From assembly GCA_024699855.1 (NCBI GenBank), contig JAMPIQ010000001.1, forward strand, positions 11,780,001 through 11,844,000: 64,000 nt of DNA. Reading direction: 5' to 3'. The translations under genes were made by a program, and so were the position numbers. The notes under the pieces are model-generated. The model had not been told where the DNA came from. It saw only the letters and a program-made list of their open reading frames with translations, and made no database searches. Positions 10,494-22,966 of the stretch are shown here, one piece after another (within the stretch, counting starts at the first letter, position 1; each line of letters starts with the position of its first letter). The DNA comes from Aphelenchoides besseyi (taxonomy: Eukaryota; Nematoda; Chromadorea; Rhabditida; Aphelenchoididae).

Positions 10494-13400
10494 ATGGCCA
10501 AATTGAAGTCACCGGCCGGCGACGAAGAGGAAGCGATGGTTGCACCGACGGGAAGCGACAAGAAAACACAACAGTAAGTGGGTTTTCTGATTTTCGTGGA
10601 TTCTCCGGTATCTTACAGAGGCACTCCATCACGCGCGAAAATCGACCAAGTTGGAATTTTGTCGTACATTTCGTTTTCGTGGATCTTCGAGTATCTTTGG
10701 GCCGCCTATCGTGGAACAATTGCACCCGACAAAACGTGGCCTTGCAGTATCTTCGATGCAGCGAATGTGAATACGACGCGATTGCAACATCTTTGGAACG
10801 AAGAACTTCGCCGAAGACCGTCGGCACCGTCGCTTTTCCGTGTGATTCTTCGGTTCATTTCATACCGATTAATTATTGCGTGTGTCATCTTCGTTTTCTG
10901 TCTGATATTTGGCTTCATTGGTCCAACTTGTTTGGTCAAAGGTCTGATTTCGTACACGGAAACCCCACCGCTCGACGAAGAAGGTGGCTTGGATTATGTT
11001 TCTGGTCTGTACTTAGTCATCGGCATTCTCGCAGTAGGCATCAACTTTCCATTTTTGATAATTATTGTTTTAGGTTGAAATTTCACGAGTTTTAATGTAT
11101 GGTGCTACATGGGCCGTGAGTTATCGAACGGGAAGTAAGTGGAATAAGAAGAAGTGTCATAATCGTTTTAGTCCGAGTTCGTGGTGCAGTTTTGTCGCTT
11201 CTTTACAAATCCCTTCTCAGTTCTAAGTCGCTTCAATCACGTAATTCTGCGGAGGTATTCTACTATTCCGTTTTTGTCCATTAACGATATTTAGATTGTG
11301 AACATTTGTGCGAATGACGGACAACGTTTATTCGACGCTGTGACGTTCGCTCCACTTGTTTTGATGGGACCATTTGTTATTGTTGGCGGTGTGATTTACT
11401 TGTTAAAAGTCATTGGTCCATGGTCACTTTTGGGTCTACTCGTCTTCGTCATTTTCGATATTCTGCAGGTAGCGAAGTTAACTGATGAATTCTAAATGAT
11501 GGTCATAGGTTTTTCTTGGTATCACACTTGTTAGATGTCGACGACTGGCGATCAAGAACACTGAAGATCGAGTGAGTTTGATCACTTGGTTTTCAGTTCT
11601 GTTTAAATTTGCAGCTACATCTAATGGGCGAAGTTCTTCGCAACATTCGATTAATCAAAGTGAACTGTTGGGAGGATCTTTTTATGCAAAAAGTCATTGG
11701 TTAGTTGTAAAAAGGATTTGGAATACACACGTTACATTCAGAAGTGCGAAATACGGAAAAACATAATCTGCAAAAGGCTGGATATGCTCAATCGATTGCG
11801 ATTGCATCGGGAACCATTGTTCCGATGTATGTTACAGTTATAGTTATTGGCTTAATTTTAACTTCAGTGTTGCCACGATTGTTACTGTTTTGGCCGTTGT
11901 GTTGTCTGGAAACGACATTTTGGCTAGTGATGTAAGTTGCAAGAGGATTGCTTGTAGATTAGAGCAATTTCAGGCCTTTTCCGCAATTACCGTCTACTTT
12001 GTAATGTTGTTTGGAATTCGTATGATTCCTTACGGTGCACGGTATTTGGGTGAAGCTTTTGCGGCACTTCGAAAGATTCAACAACTTTTACTTTTGGCAA
12101 AATTTGAACCCAATTTGGCAATTGAATCTCAATCGGCATTTGCAATCGTACTCAAAGGCGCTTATTTCAAGTGGGATAGTGCTGGTTCGTTTGTTCTGTT
12201 AGCGAAATCAGAATTCATTTTTAGATGAACCCAAAAACAAAGTAGTGAATGAGGAGCAAGAAGCGTTGGAGGAGAAACGTTACGAGTTTTGTTTGAGCGA
12301 CTTGAATTTGTCAATTGCACGAAAAGAAAAAATTGGAATTTGTGGCGCCGTTGGATCGGGAAAAACCGCGTTGTTGAACTCAATTTTGGGAACCGTGAGT
12401 TCAATCAATGGAGTCTCTTAGTTTCAAGTATTTAGACAATACACGACAAGGGAACGGTTTCTGTTGCCGGTACGATTGCTTACGCAAGTCAAAAGCCGTG
12501 CATTATGAGCGGAACAATCCGCGAAAACATTCTATTTGGTCAGTCTATGAACAGTCAACGCTACGACAAAGCCATTCATTGTGCTCGTCTGAGTTCCGAT
12601 TTGCAAAAGATGCCGGCTAACGAAATGAGTGAAGTCGGCGAACGAGGTGCAGCTCTTTCTGGTGGACAGAAGGCTCGGCTTTCTTTGGCTCGTTGTTTCT
12701 TTTCAAATCGTGAGATCTACCTATTCGATGATGCACTTAACGCCATTAACAAGAAGATTGCTGATGAGATATTCGATGATGGAATTGGCGACCTGCTTTC
12801 GAACAAGACGGTTTTGCTTGTAACTTCGAATCCTGAGGTTTGTTAGCGAAAAGACCGAAAATTAAACAGAATTTTGATAGCATTTGTCTAAATGTGATCG
12901 AGTTGTTTTCATGTCCGGTGGGTCGATACACGCGGTTGGCGAGCATTCCAAGTTGATGGTCGAGGATCCGGTATACAAAAATTTCTTCGAAGACCGACAG
13001 AAAGGTATAGTTGAAGTTATTTTGCAAGTAAATGATCAATTTAGATGACTCGACTAAGACAAATGAAACTCCAGCAATTGAAACTGCAAATGCAAAAGTG
13101 GAAAATGGAGATGTGAAACAAAGCGCTGACCTTCCAACTTCAATGGTTGTTGAAGAAGAAAACCTTGAGTTAAAAGGGATTTCCAAAGACGTTTACATGT
13201 TAGTTTACTTTCTTTATATATCAATTGATTGTTTCAGCGAATATTTGCAAGCTGCTGGCGGATACACGATTTTCAGTCTTATTCTTCTTCTCTTTTTTGC
13301 AAACGTTGGATCGGGAATCTTTTCAACAATATGGTTATCGAAGTGGATGAAAGATGTTCATGGAACTACAAAAATCAATGTAACGGGAGTGCGAGACTCG

Positions 13401-15419
13401 TCGAGTTTGGCCGAGAACGAACATCTTACCTACTACGCAGTTATCTACGTCATTACAATCGTAGTTCTCTTTGTGACCGGCCTTTTAAAAGCAATGGCAT
13501 TTGTAAAGGTATGATATTAGAATTGTTAAATTTGTCATAAGAGATTTCTTAGCTGTCTATTCGTGCCTCAACGAATCTACACAACCAAATGCTTCACAGT
13601 ATACTTCACGGAATTGCTGCGTTCTTTGATTCAACTCCCACCGGTCGTATTTTAAATCGATTCTCAAAGGACTTGGACGAAAGTAAGAGAACGATTTCGT
13701 AAAATAAATCGCTTCTAGTTGATGTTAAATTGCCATTTTCGTCTGAGGCTCTTCTTCAATATATGATCACTTGCATGGGCTTTCTACTGACAATCATTTG
13801 GGTTTTTCCTGCCTTTTTCTTTGCTTGTATTCCACTTGGTGCGATCTTCATCGTGTTCTTCTTGTGTTTCCGAGCCGGAATTCGAAGGTGAGAAGAAGCC
13901 GATCAATTCGTTTTATTTTGTTTGCAGTTTAAAACGCACAGAAAATGTTTCTCGATCTCCAGTTTTCGATCATGTCACTTCTTCATTGGATGGTTTGGGG
14001 TAAGTACCGAGTATGAAGTGTGATTTGACCGTTCTGTAGAACTGTTCATGCATTTGGCCAGAACGAACGATTTGTCGAAACGTTCAAAACAAAATTGGAC
14101 GAAAATTCGAGCTCAATGTTCATGTTCAATGCAGCAATGCGATGGCAAGCTGTTTGGTTGGATTTGCTTGTTGTTGCCGTTTCTTTCATGGTCTCATGCC
14201 TCATCGTTTTGCTTACTCAATCGATTGCTCCGTCTGATGCAGGAATGGCTTTGGCCTTTGCTTTACAGATGAGTGGAGTATTCCAGTTTGCTGTGCGATC
14301 ACAAACCGAACTCGAATCCAAGTTGACGGCTGTGGAACGTGTATCTTATTACTATAAGGTGATAGATGAGAGAAGCTCGACTAATTTACGTAACATTTAG
14401 AACATTGAGCAAGAAAAAGACTCGAATGTTGAAGTTAAAAATTGGCCATCTAATGGTGATATTAAGTTCAACGACGTCTCGTAAGCGATTTATTGAGCTA
14501 TATTCAAAGCGTATTTATCGATTTAGTTTACGTTATCGTGCCGGTGTACCATTGGCGATTGATCACGTCAATTTCGAAATAAAAGACAGTGAAAAGGTTG
14601 GAGTGATTGGAAGAACTGGTTCTGGCAAATCGACTTTGTTGACAAACGCTCTTTTCCGCTTGTATCCGTTGGAATCGGGGTCAATTCAGATCGCACAAGC
14701 CGACATCTCAACCATCGGATTGAAACAGTTACGCAAAGCTATGGCCCTGATTCCGCAGGAGAGCGGCTTGTTTACCGGAACTTTGCGATTCAATCTAGAT
14801 CCCGAACATAAACACACGGACGCCGAATTGTGGTCGAGTTTAGAAAGTGCGGGACTTAAAAACTTTGTATGTTTGAATTACAAGTGTTCAATTGTTCTAC
14901 GAGCTAAACTGTAGGTCTCGAGCACGGACGATAAATTGGAATTACGAATCGAAGATGGCGGCAAGAACCTCTCGTCCGGACAACAGCAACTGGTGTGTTT
15001 AGCACGAACTTTGTTGCGGTTTGTTTCGTTGATTTCGACTTTTATTCGTGGATCTTTAGGAATGTTCGAATTGTGATTCTCGACGAAGCAACCGCAATGA
15101 TTGATCATAAAACGGACAGTCAAATTCAAACGGCAATTCACGAAACTTTCGCCGCCTGCACCGTCCTCTTGATTTCGCATCGAATGCAAAACGTGGCGGG
15201 AATGTCAAAAACGTTGGAAGTGGAAGATGGACAGGTGAGAGAAAACCACTCCCATTTTTGAAAGAGTTTCGTCATAATTTGACGTTTCTGTTTAAGGTTC
15301 GAATCATCGGATCAAGCGCCGATCAAAAGCCCAAACGTTTGTATCCCGAAGTACACGTGGAACCGATTCCGGAAACTCACGAAAAGACAGTGAACGATGA
15401 AAAGAAGGCGAATAGTTGA
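10494..15419 (+). CDS. ABC transporter, ABCC5/MRP5-like
   Basis: Full-length ABCC exporter without an extra N-terminal membrane domain, encoded by many small exons. The order is: cytosolic N-terminus (MAKLKSPAGDEEEAM), first membrane domain with GPTCLVKGL and EIVNICANDGQRLFDA, first nucleotide domain, linker, second membrane domain with FFDSTPTGRILNRFSKDLDE, second nucleotide domain. NBD1 has Walker A GAVGSGKTA and signature LSGGQKARLSLAR. NBD2 has Walker A GRTGSGKST, Q-loop IPQESGLF, signature LSSGQQQ and Walker B RIVILDEATAMID. The DGQR block and lack of TMD0 place it with ABCC5, which in C. elegans (mrp-5) exports heme. In NBD1 the switch histidine position reads LLVTSNPE, and the D-loop is altered (DDALNAIN), so site 1 is probably degenerate. 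Confidence 0.9.
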
Positions 15420-16671
15420 ACTGTTAATGTGCCCCTTCAATTAGTCGGCTTTAATTTGCTTACCAATTCAAACGTGTTATTTATTTTTGGTTTAGATCCT
15501 CACGGTTTTACTCTCTTGCTTCCGAATCAATGCAGGTGCCTTTTGTATTGCTTCTTAATTAATTGGCCTTCTTGCAACTCTCAGGGTATTTGTTGCTTTT
15601 TCGTTAGTTCGCATATCCCTTCTGCGTGCTTCCACTCCTTTTACATAGTCATTTATTTCATTGTTGTTTTTTGCGATTAGTGAGCGTAAGAATAAACTCG
15701 CCATACGTGCAGTCAATTCAAAAATGTTGGGGCCTTTCGATTTACGGCGTGATTCACGTCCGGCACACAGAATCGCACGATAGTTTTTTTCTTTATTCAC
15801 TCCGCTTGACGTCCGAACGACGTCGCTCGTTCGGAAATAGATCGCTCAAGAGGCCAAGTTACTCCGCGATTTTGGTGCACGTTTGAAGTCCGTTCAATTA
15901 ATCGTCTTCTAGTCGTGTTGTTTGGCGCATCAATTTTCAGCAATTGAAAACAAACGAGGGGCGTTCGGCGCGATTTTCGCGCACACTTTTGGAGATCCAC
16001 ACGCAACGGAGAATCTGCGTCTGTCGGGCGATGAAATGGCCGTTTGATTATTAACTCCGATCTCATGCAGAGAGCTCGCCACGTCTCCATCTCGTCCTCC
16101 AACGTCTTCTCTCGACGGCACGCACAAGAATTCCAACAAATTTCGCCGCAAAAACTGCGAAATCGAGCCGCTCGCCATTGCGCATTTACGTCGCGCGTTT
16201 GAGGTTAAGGCGCAGTGTTCAGTTTACGATTCTGTTTGAGTCATTAAACGCGATTTTGTAAACAAAAACGATTGAAATTTCTTGCGCTCAACCATCTGCT
16301 CATCGTCCTTCCGCTTACAAGATCGTCGAGCCGAACGTCCGTTTGCCGCTCATTTGCATTCACTTTGTAGGTCTGCCATCATTTCGCTCATTGTTGCAAT
16401 CAGAAATGTCGTCAGAGAAGGCGGACCATCGGCTTAGTCATTAGACATGGGAATGGCAAAATGAACAACGAGGTCTTTGTGAGTCATCGATTGACTTTAT
16501 CGAAGACAAACCAATTGACTAGCTTGTTTCTGATCGATGTTAGCGGGCGAGTTGGTTGTGTTCTCGTATCAAAAACCGCTGTTGGTCGTCTTGTGCGTGC
16601 GCTTTATCGCGTGTTTACAATCGGCGTTCGTTTTCCGCAATTCGAATTGAAACTTTTATTTTAGAGGAGCA
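15420..16671. other. Intergenic stretch after the ABC transporter
   Basis: About 1.25 kb with no recognisable protein. The sequence around 15.8-16.2 kb is richer in CG dinucleotides and G/C than its surroundings and may be the promoter of the next gene. A ttttag acceptor-like site precedes the next ATG by a few bases. Confidence 0.45.
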
Positions 16672-17486
16672 ATGGAAGATATTGTTCAAGAGACTACCGT
16701 CTACGATCAAACCAAAATCGAAGAAGAAGTCCTCGAACATAAGCATGTGGAGTTGTCCAAAAGTCGAAATGAACTCGGCGATCTTGTCATCACCGTCGAT
16801 GTGACCACCGAAAAAGTCACTCTCGACTCGGGATACAACGAGAATCCGGAACTGGGTTTTCAACAAGAGGAAGAGAGATTGAATGACGAATCAACGGTTA
16901 ATCGCGAGCTTGTTGTCGAAGTAGGTGATTGGAGTTGACACCGCTTATTTTCCATTTCAGGAAGATGATGTTCGCTCTCGTCATTCATCGGGTACAAGCG
17001 TCGAACAACCACAACCAGCCGAACGAGCTCCAGAGCTCAAACAACGTGGTTTCGCTCTTCCAGAAAAAGTTCACACCGAGAAAATTGAACCGACGGAGCT
17101 CAACGAACAACGTGAAAACGTGCCCGTTAAAGTAAGTTTCATTGTGTTAATGCAAGTAACTTGATTTAGAAGTTGCAACCTTTGCAACGCGATTTCACTC
17201 AACAATCTGTGGATCGAAAACCGGAACGCGATGAAAACGACTGGGCTAAGAAGTGAGCTTGTTTGAGTACCGATGGTCACTTGTGTTTTTAGGCATCTCG
17301 GAAGTGGACGTATTAACGATTTGATTGCTCGTTTCAATCAAGGAACAGTTTTGAACGATAAATCAGACAACAATCCACAATACAAATCGGGTGAGTTCTT
17401 GAAATGTAAACATTCAAATTGAAGAGTTTTCAGACTACGGTGTTGGCAAAGGAAAGGGTCACATAGAACAGAACGTTTTTCATTGA
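16672..17486 (+). CDS. Acidic, mostly disordered protein, unknown
   Basis: Five exons join cleanly into about 205 residues starting MEDIVQETTVYDQTKIEEEV. The protein is rich in Glu, Lys, Asn and Gln. The only ordered-looking piece is near the end: HLGSGRINDLIARFNQGTVL, a short amphipathic helix of the kind seen in cytoskeletal adaptor proteins. The end is GKGHIEQNVFH. I do not recognise the family. The open frame, consistent introns (gtgagt and ttttcag) and protein-like composition support a real gene. Confidence 0.65.
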
Positions 17487-17666
17487 ACTTGTCGGTTTTC
17501 ACTTATGCAATTGAACAACATTCCTCCAATTTGTTTTGGCTTCTATTCGCATAATCACGCAATAGTCATCGCTCTTTTATTTATCATGTGAAATGTGTAC
17601 TCATTCAGACGTTGTTTTTATAAAAGACATAAATTGTAAATCATTGGAAGAAGTCAAATTGACGTA

Positions 17667-19559
17667 TTAAACACTTCGCTGTGCTTCTTCACCCTGTTCA
17701 AACTTTGTTTCGTGCTCTTGAACAGATGCCGGCTGTTGAATATCAGAACTTGAATCAAAACTTTCTTCCTGTTCTTCGGTTTTGATTTGTCGATCATTGT
17801 AGGACATTGCTATAAACAAAAGCTTAGTAATACAAAGAAAAACATTGCTCTTACAAAACTCGCCGTCCATTGAAATGACGGACGGTTGAGGTACTTCTAC
17901 ACCGTTAGTCATAACCGCTTGATAGGAGAGTTGAGGTGACAAACCATTATGTTGAGCATCGGGTTGAATTATAAAATGTGATTGTTGTTGAATAAAAGCC
18001 GTTGGCTCAATAAGCGACGGATGGGGTAATGGAATAGCTGCTTGATGTTGTTGATTTTCTATTGTTGTTTGCGGTTGATTCGCCAACGTATAAAGTTGGT
18101 GGTAGCCGTCAACTTCTGAAATAAATCACTACATGATCAAACAATCGAATGAAAATTACTATTTGGATCAACATGAACGTAATGTTGTCCAATCGAACTG
18201 CTCACAGGGTTATGAGCGGTCGTTTGATGGCCTAGACTTTGATTGTTTTGGGCTCCTCGCGATCTTCGACTTGTCGAACCTTCAGGATTACGTGGTTTTC
18301 GTTTTCGTGTTTGAACTCCTTCTTTCTTCATAGTCAACGGCCGATCAATTTGATGCAGCTTGTAATAAAGACCGCAAGCACTTAAATTGAAACATTGAAT
18401 AAGAAATTGAAGCTTAACTGACTTGCAAACCGGTTCACCTTTATGATTTCTTCTCCAAAGTGTTGTTGTGGAGCCTTTACAGTTCGTACAAACCAAACCC
18501 TGACGTCTTTGCGATACTTGCTAAATTGAAAGTTGATAGAAACATGTTCGTAAATTATAACTTACTGCTGGCTTTTTAGCCTTCTTGTGCGATGAAGAGC
18601 TTGCAGCCGAGCCGGTGACAGCGGTTGTGGAATTGGGTGTGTTGACTTCGTTATTTTGGTTTGTTTTTAGATGTTGATCATCGGTTGTGGTTGGATACAG
18701 TTTGTAGGTTAGATCGTGTTCAGTGGGTTGTGATAGTTGAGTGATGGCTGAGGTTGTTTGTTGTGAGCTTGAGCTCATGGAGTTGTTCTGACAGTTGTGG
18801 CAAATCGGAATTCCACGTTCGTCTTTTTCCAACTCGTATTCGTAAAGTCGACCACAAGCCGTGCATTCGCGTCCCAAGTAATCATGCTGTTGATTTTGCG
18901 AAACTTGGATGCCTGGATAAGCACTATTCAATGCGGCATAGGTATTTTCGTCGGTACGAAATGTAAAACCGGCGGGCAAAAACGAATAAGCGGCAGTTTC
19001 TGCTTGTTGTTGCTGTTGAAATTGTTGAATATAAGCTCTAAAAAGATGTCGATGTAAGTGATTTACGATAATACTACCTACTCATTTTGAGCATGAAAAT
19101 AACTAAGATCTTGAGGGACACCAAAAGCCGAATTTAGTGTATAATACGATGACTGTGCAGCATTTGACATTGGAGTCGTATAGCCACCATAAAGTGTTGG
19201 TTGACTTGTAACATACGAATGAGTTGGAAGTGGAGTGGCTGCAAATCCACAGTTCAATTAAGCTTGTTGCACAATTCTCTACCTTGACCTAATGATGGAT
19301 TCATTGCAGAGAGTTGTTGATACTGTTCGTAGGTTACTTGAACGGGCATTTCAATTACTGTTCCGCGTTGATTCCCATCCGCATTGACTACCGTTTGTCC
19401 TTGGATTACTTGTTGAACATCAAGAGTACTTCCATCAGTTCGAAACTCCGCAGTTTTCATTTTTGTTGGATCGAAACCGCCATTTTGAACGAGCGGAAAC
19501 GGAACGGTACGAAGAGCGGCCATCTGATAATTCATGTTCATTGAAGTTCCCGGATCCAT
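17667..19559 (-). CDS. GATA-type zinc-finger transcription factor
   Basis: The C-terminal finger is canonical: [19 protein letters not shown], then [13 protein letters not shown] (split by an intron inside CNA), then [16 protein letters not shown] as basic arm. An N-terminal finger-like unit reads [20 protein letters not shown] followed by IPICHNC. It keeps the C-x2-C-x17-C-x2-C spacing of a GATA finger but lacks LWRR and NACGLY, so it is unlikely to read GATA in the usual way. Long Gln/Ser/Thr-rich regions surround the fingers. The start used is MDPGTSMN, just after a ttttag acceptor. It ends EEAQRSV. In nematodes such factors specify endoderm or epidermis; which one this is cannot be told. 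Confidence 0.9.
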
Positions 19560-20786
19560 TGATATCAATCTAAAATCCCCATTCGACAAGATAAGAAAAT
19601 GGAACTCGGCATTTGCTATCCACGTGACAGTGATAAACCGTGCATGGCACTTTTGATTAGCATGCAAAATGATAACTCGCTAATCTCGACACTTCCAAGA
19701 AGGCCGTTGAATGCAGTGTTGATAGTACTATCTAATCGCAATCAACGGCAAGCTCAATAAAAATCAACAACACCAACCTACCAAAACTAAAGCAGACGCG
19801 AGTTGTGAGTCTCGATCGGTTTTGGTTCTTATCATCGACGAGGACGAGAGTTCCACGACATCGCGGCTGCTTGGCCTCCTTCTTCGGTGTCTCTCTTGTC
19901 GCACTCATTTGCAATTAGTTCGCCAATCGTTCGAAAGGGGTGGGGCTCAACTGGCCAATCAGCAGAGTTTTATTCGACGGAGACGAATTGAAACTCAGAA
20001 ACATTTAGGTCCATGAGTTGTAGTCGAATTCTCGAAATTTCAATTCGCCTGAAACTCAATCACTTTATAGTCTCTCTTTTCGTTAACTTTTTTGACGTAA
20101 TCATGTAACAAAATCCTTTGATGTTTCATTGCAGACATCAATACATTTCTGATCATATCTCTATTCTCTATTGTAAGATATGTTGCTAACCATTTCGATA
20201 AAAATTACAGACAGCGATTTGCTTAATGAACAAACAAGTCGACTTCTTTACGCTCATCCGAGAGGACTTTGCAGTCATTTACGCAAATAAGCACGTAAAT
20301 GCACTGATAAGGCGGACGATCAAACCAATTTTTTGCCTTTCACTTACGTTTCTTTCCTTAAATTTTGCTTCTCGTACCTCTTGGGGCGCCTACGAGATGT
20401 TGGAATGTCAGAAACGCGGACGCATAAACCAACAGTCAACTTGTGTTACCGTAATGCACTGGTCGAGTAGCTTGGGCAAACAATTCATTTTACCGTAGAA
20501 ACTGACGAAACGAATGGAATCCACTAGTAACAATAAGCGACAAAGAACTGTTAGAAATTGCGCATCAAATTTTGTTCTTCACCGACTGAACAATCTTAAC
20601 GACCCAGTGGAACAAATGAACGGGAGATAGGAAGAGGAGTTGGTGTGCTTTAGATCCGCCTTGAATTATCAATTTGCCGATTTGCGATAGTGTGAGTATG
20701 CCACAGAGACGCTTATCATCCTCATTCCTCTGGTTCATTTATGTTTATTCACGTGTTGACAGTTAAGGTGTTAAACAATTCGAAAA
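19560..20786. other. Spacer upstream of the GATA gene
   Basis: About 1.2 kb. Near 19.91 kb on the minus strand a short frame starts MSATRDTEEGGQ and stops after 24 codons; it could belong to a 5' exon of the GATA gene. A 90-codon plus-strand frame at 20226-20498 has no recognisable domain. Nothing else is supported. Confidence 0.4.
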
Positions 20787-22340
20787 TCAGATCCACATTG
20801 AATGGGAACGTGAAATGTGGTTTTGTGGTAACTGTTGTTCCGGCCCGTAAATCGCTGCAGCTCGTCGATGACGATTGGATTCCGGTCCGGCTGAGTATTT
20901 GTTGTAGTTCGCGCTTCCGTTAGGTCCATTTCCTGCATCTTTTGCGGTTCCATACGCCAACATGTATTTGCCACCAAGTTCAATTTTGCACTAAAAAGTG
21001 GATGGAAAGATCAGTTTGCTATAATTACCACGAGATCTCCGTTAAAGTGGATTTTCTGAGCGAAATCATCGAAACCGGCAACGGTCTCAAAAGTGACATT
21101 GAAACTAAATAACGTTGTTTAGCGAAGTTCTTCTTTCTTTCAATTACCGTTTTTCGGCTCGCGATTGCAGTTTTGAAGCGATCGCATTGATATTGCAAGT
21201 ATGGAAGTTTGGTTGAGCTTCAAGCTCGGTGTACGTCTCTACCATTAGATCGTTTAATTGAGCGTTGCCTGGAAGTATTGTAATTTACTGCTTCTTTACT
21301 ATCGACTTACAACACGCGTATCCTGAACGAAGTTGACGTCGTAAAGTCAAAACTATTATAGAGTTTAGTCAAATTGAAGTTTTTGTGTTGATCGAACTTA
21401 ATTGAATTTCGCAAAACTACCTGTTGGATTGAAGAAGCAACTGTTCAACGGAAGTGGTTGTCTTGGCGGATAGTTGTAGCGATGAGAATTTCCAAGTGCC
21501 GTTTCAGCGTTATTTGTATCGCGTGGAGTGCCATTAGGTGGCGGCTAAAACAACTCAGTCGAACAACCCGTACATTTCTCTTTTGTTCGTTCAAACTTCT
21601 TGACCTCAATTTTACTACCGAACGGCGCGGTAATTTTTGTAATCGCTTCAAAACCCAGTGCTCACACTCAAAGCACAACTTTACACTTAAGCTCATATGC
21701 ACAGCAAAATAAACGCAAACAAACGTGTTAAGCGAAAATCTACCCGATAACCCGTTGTAGTTGCTACTGTGGTTGTCGAAGTCGATTGAGGTGTTTGGTA
21801 TGTCGCGGGAGACTGAGGGTTCGAGTATTCGGTAGGAGAGGCCTCGATGTAGTGGCTCGGTTTTTCTGAAAACACTTCTCGACTGTTAGTGCGATGCTGC
21901 GGGCGTTAGCAACCGATTCCAGGAGATCCACGAGTAGTTCTTGAGGGGTAGGGAAGGAAGCGGATTTCGTACGGTTTCTCGGACTAAAACAAGCTCCTAA
22001 AAATTGTCTCACAACAAACCAGCAAATGCGTAAAATCGTGGAACATTTACAGCAAAAAGCGTCAAAAACACACAAGACATTTCTGTACGCTCACTTACCG
22101 AGTATTGTCGTCTATGACGCTTCTAAACGTTGTTGTAAGATGGTCGAAAGAATAAGTCTTACCGGTGCAAACTTATGCGGAAGAAGTGGATTCTGGTGTC
22201 CAACAATCGGGCCTTTTGGTTCGATCGATGCGTTCTTTGTTTCTTCTAAATCGACTTAAAACAGCCAACGATCAAATTCACTTACGAGCCAATGCAAAAG
22301 AGGCCAACAATAAAAACCACAAGCTCATCAAAGCGTTCAT
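20787..22340 (-). CDS. Secreted ground-like domain protein
   Basis: This is a nematode hedgehog-related protein of the ground-like class, expected at the cuticle or in the extracellular matrix. The first exon encodes a signal peptide (MNALMSLWFLLLASFALAQ). A proline/threonine-rich stretch with RHRRQYS follows, and then the ground-like domain: GYACCNAQLNDLMVETY, NFHTCNINAIASKL, FNVTFETVAGFDDF, GDLVCKIELGGKYMLAYGT. The CC pair and the later Cys residues match the domain. The protein ends with a low-complexity tail, SRSHSMWI. About eight exons are needed; the one around 21.9-22.0 kb is the least certain because its splice sites (gttgct donor) are weak. This family is known only from nematodes, so it is the strongest taxon marker here. 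Confidence 0.8.
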
Positions 22341-22966
22341 TTCGGTTGCGGTTAATAAACAACTGAACTGTTTCTGTCGCTTACAAAAACTGAGAATTTT
22401 TCGACGCAATGGATTCAACTAATATGCAGGACGACAATCCGTTGAGATCATGTTGTCTATTGTACGGTGAATGGACGCTCCGCCTATTCGCCAAACCAAT
22501 TAATTCAAATACGAACGAGAAACTGGCGATTTCAAGTGACCCCCTGCGGCAAATTGACGGGATCTACTTGTAATTAAACGAAACGCATAAACACGGCGAT
22601 TGTCACGCAACGGCAATTGTCGTTCATTGGCATGCCCTCATGCTCGAACACAGACGATGAGAAAGAAGCGTTTCAGTCTGTGCTTCTCGCCACTTCAATT
22701 TGAAGATTCTGATCGAAAAGTTGCGACACGCATCATAATTTTCGTGGAACAGGAGCAATCAAAGCGTAGATTGAATTCGATTAGAAACAATCCCTCTGTA
22801 CAGTGCAAGTTCGATTGCTAATAGATACAACTAGAATGAAGTCGAAAACAAGATTCCAAGTTCATGGCGCACTTACTGTTGTAAATCTGATGCAAATGCT
22901 TGTAGAGAAGGATAGAAATAATCAGTCTTCCAAGTCTCCAGTGCATTTGATCTCTACGGTTTTGTG
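22341..22966. promoter_or_regulatory. Divergent spacer, ground-like gene and kinase
   Basis: About 625 bases between outward-reading genes, hence likely two promoters. No coding frame or specific site is recognised. Confidence 0.4.

Noticed and set aside
22045..22065. TTACAGCAAAAAG, resembling the transposon end
   Set aside because: The match is partial, has no G-run, no partner end and no target duplication.
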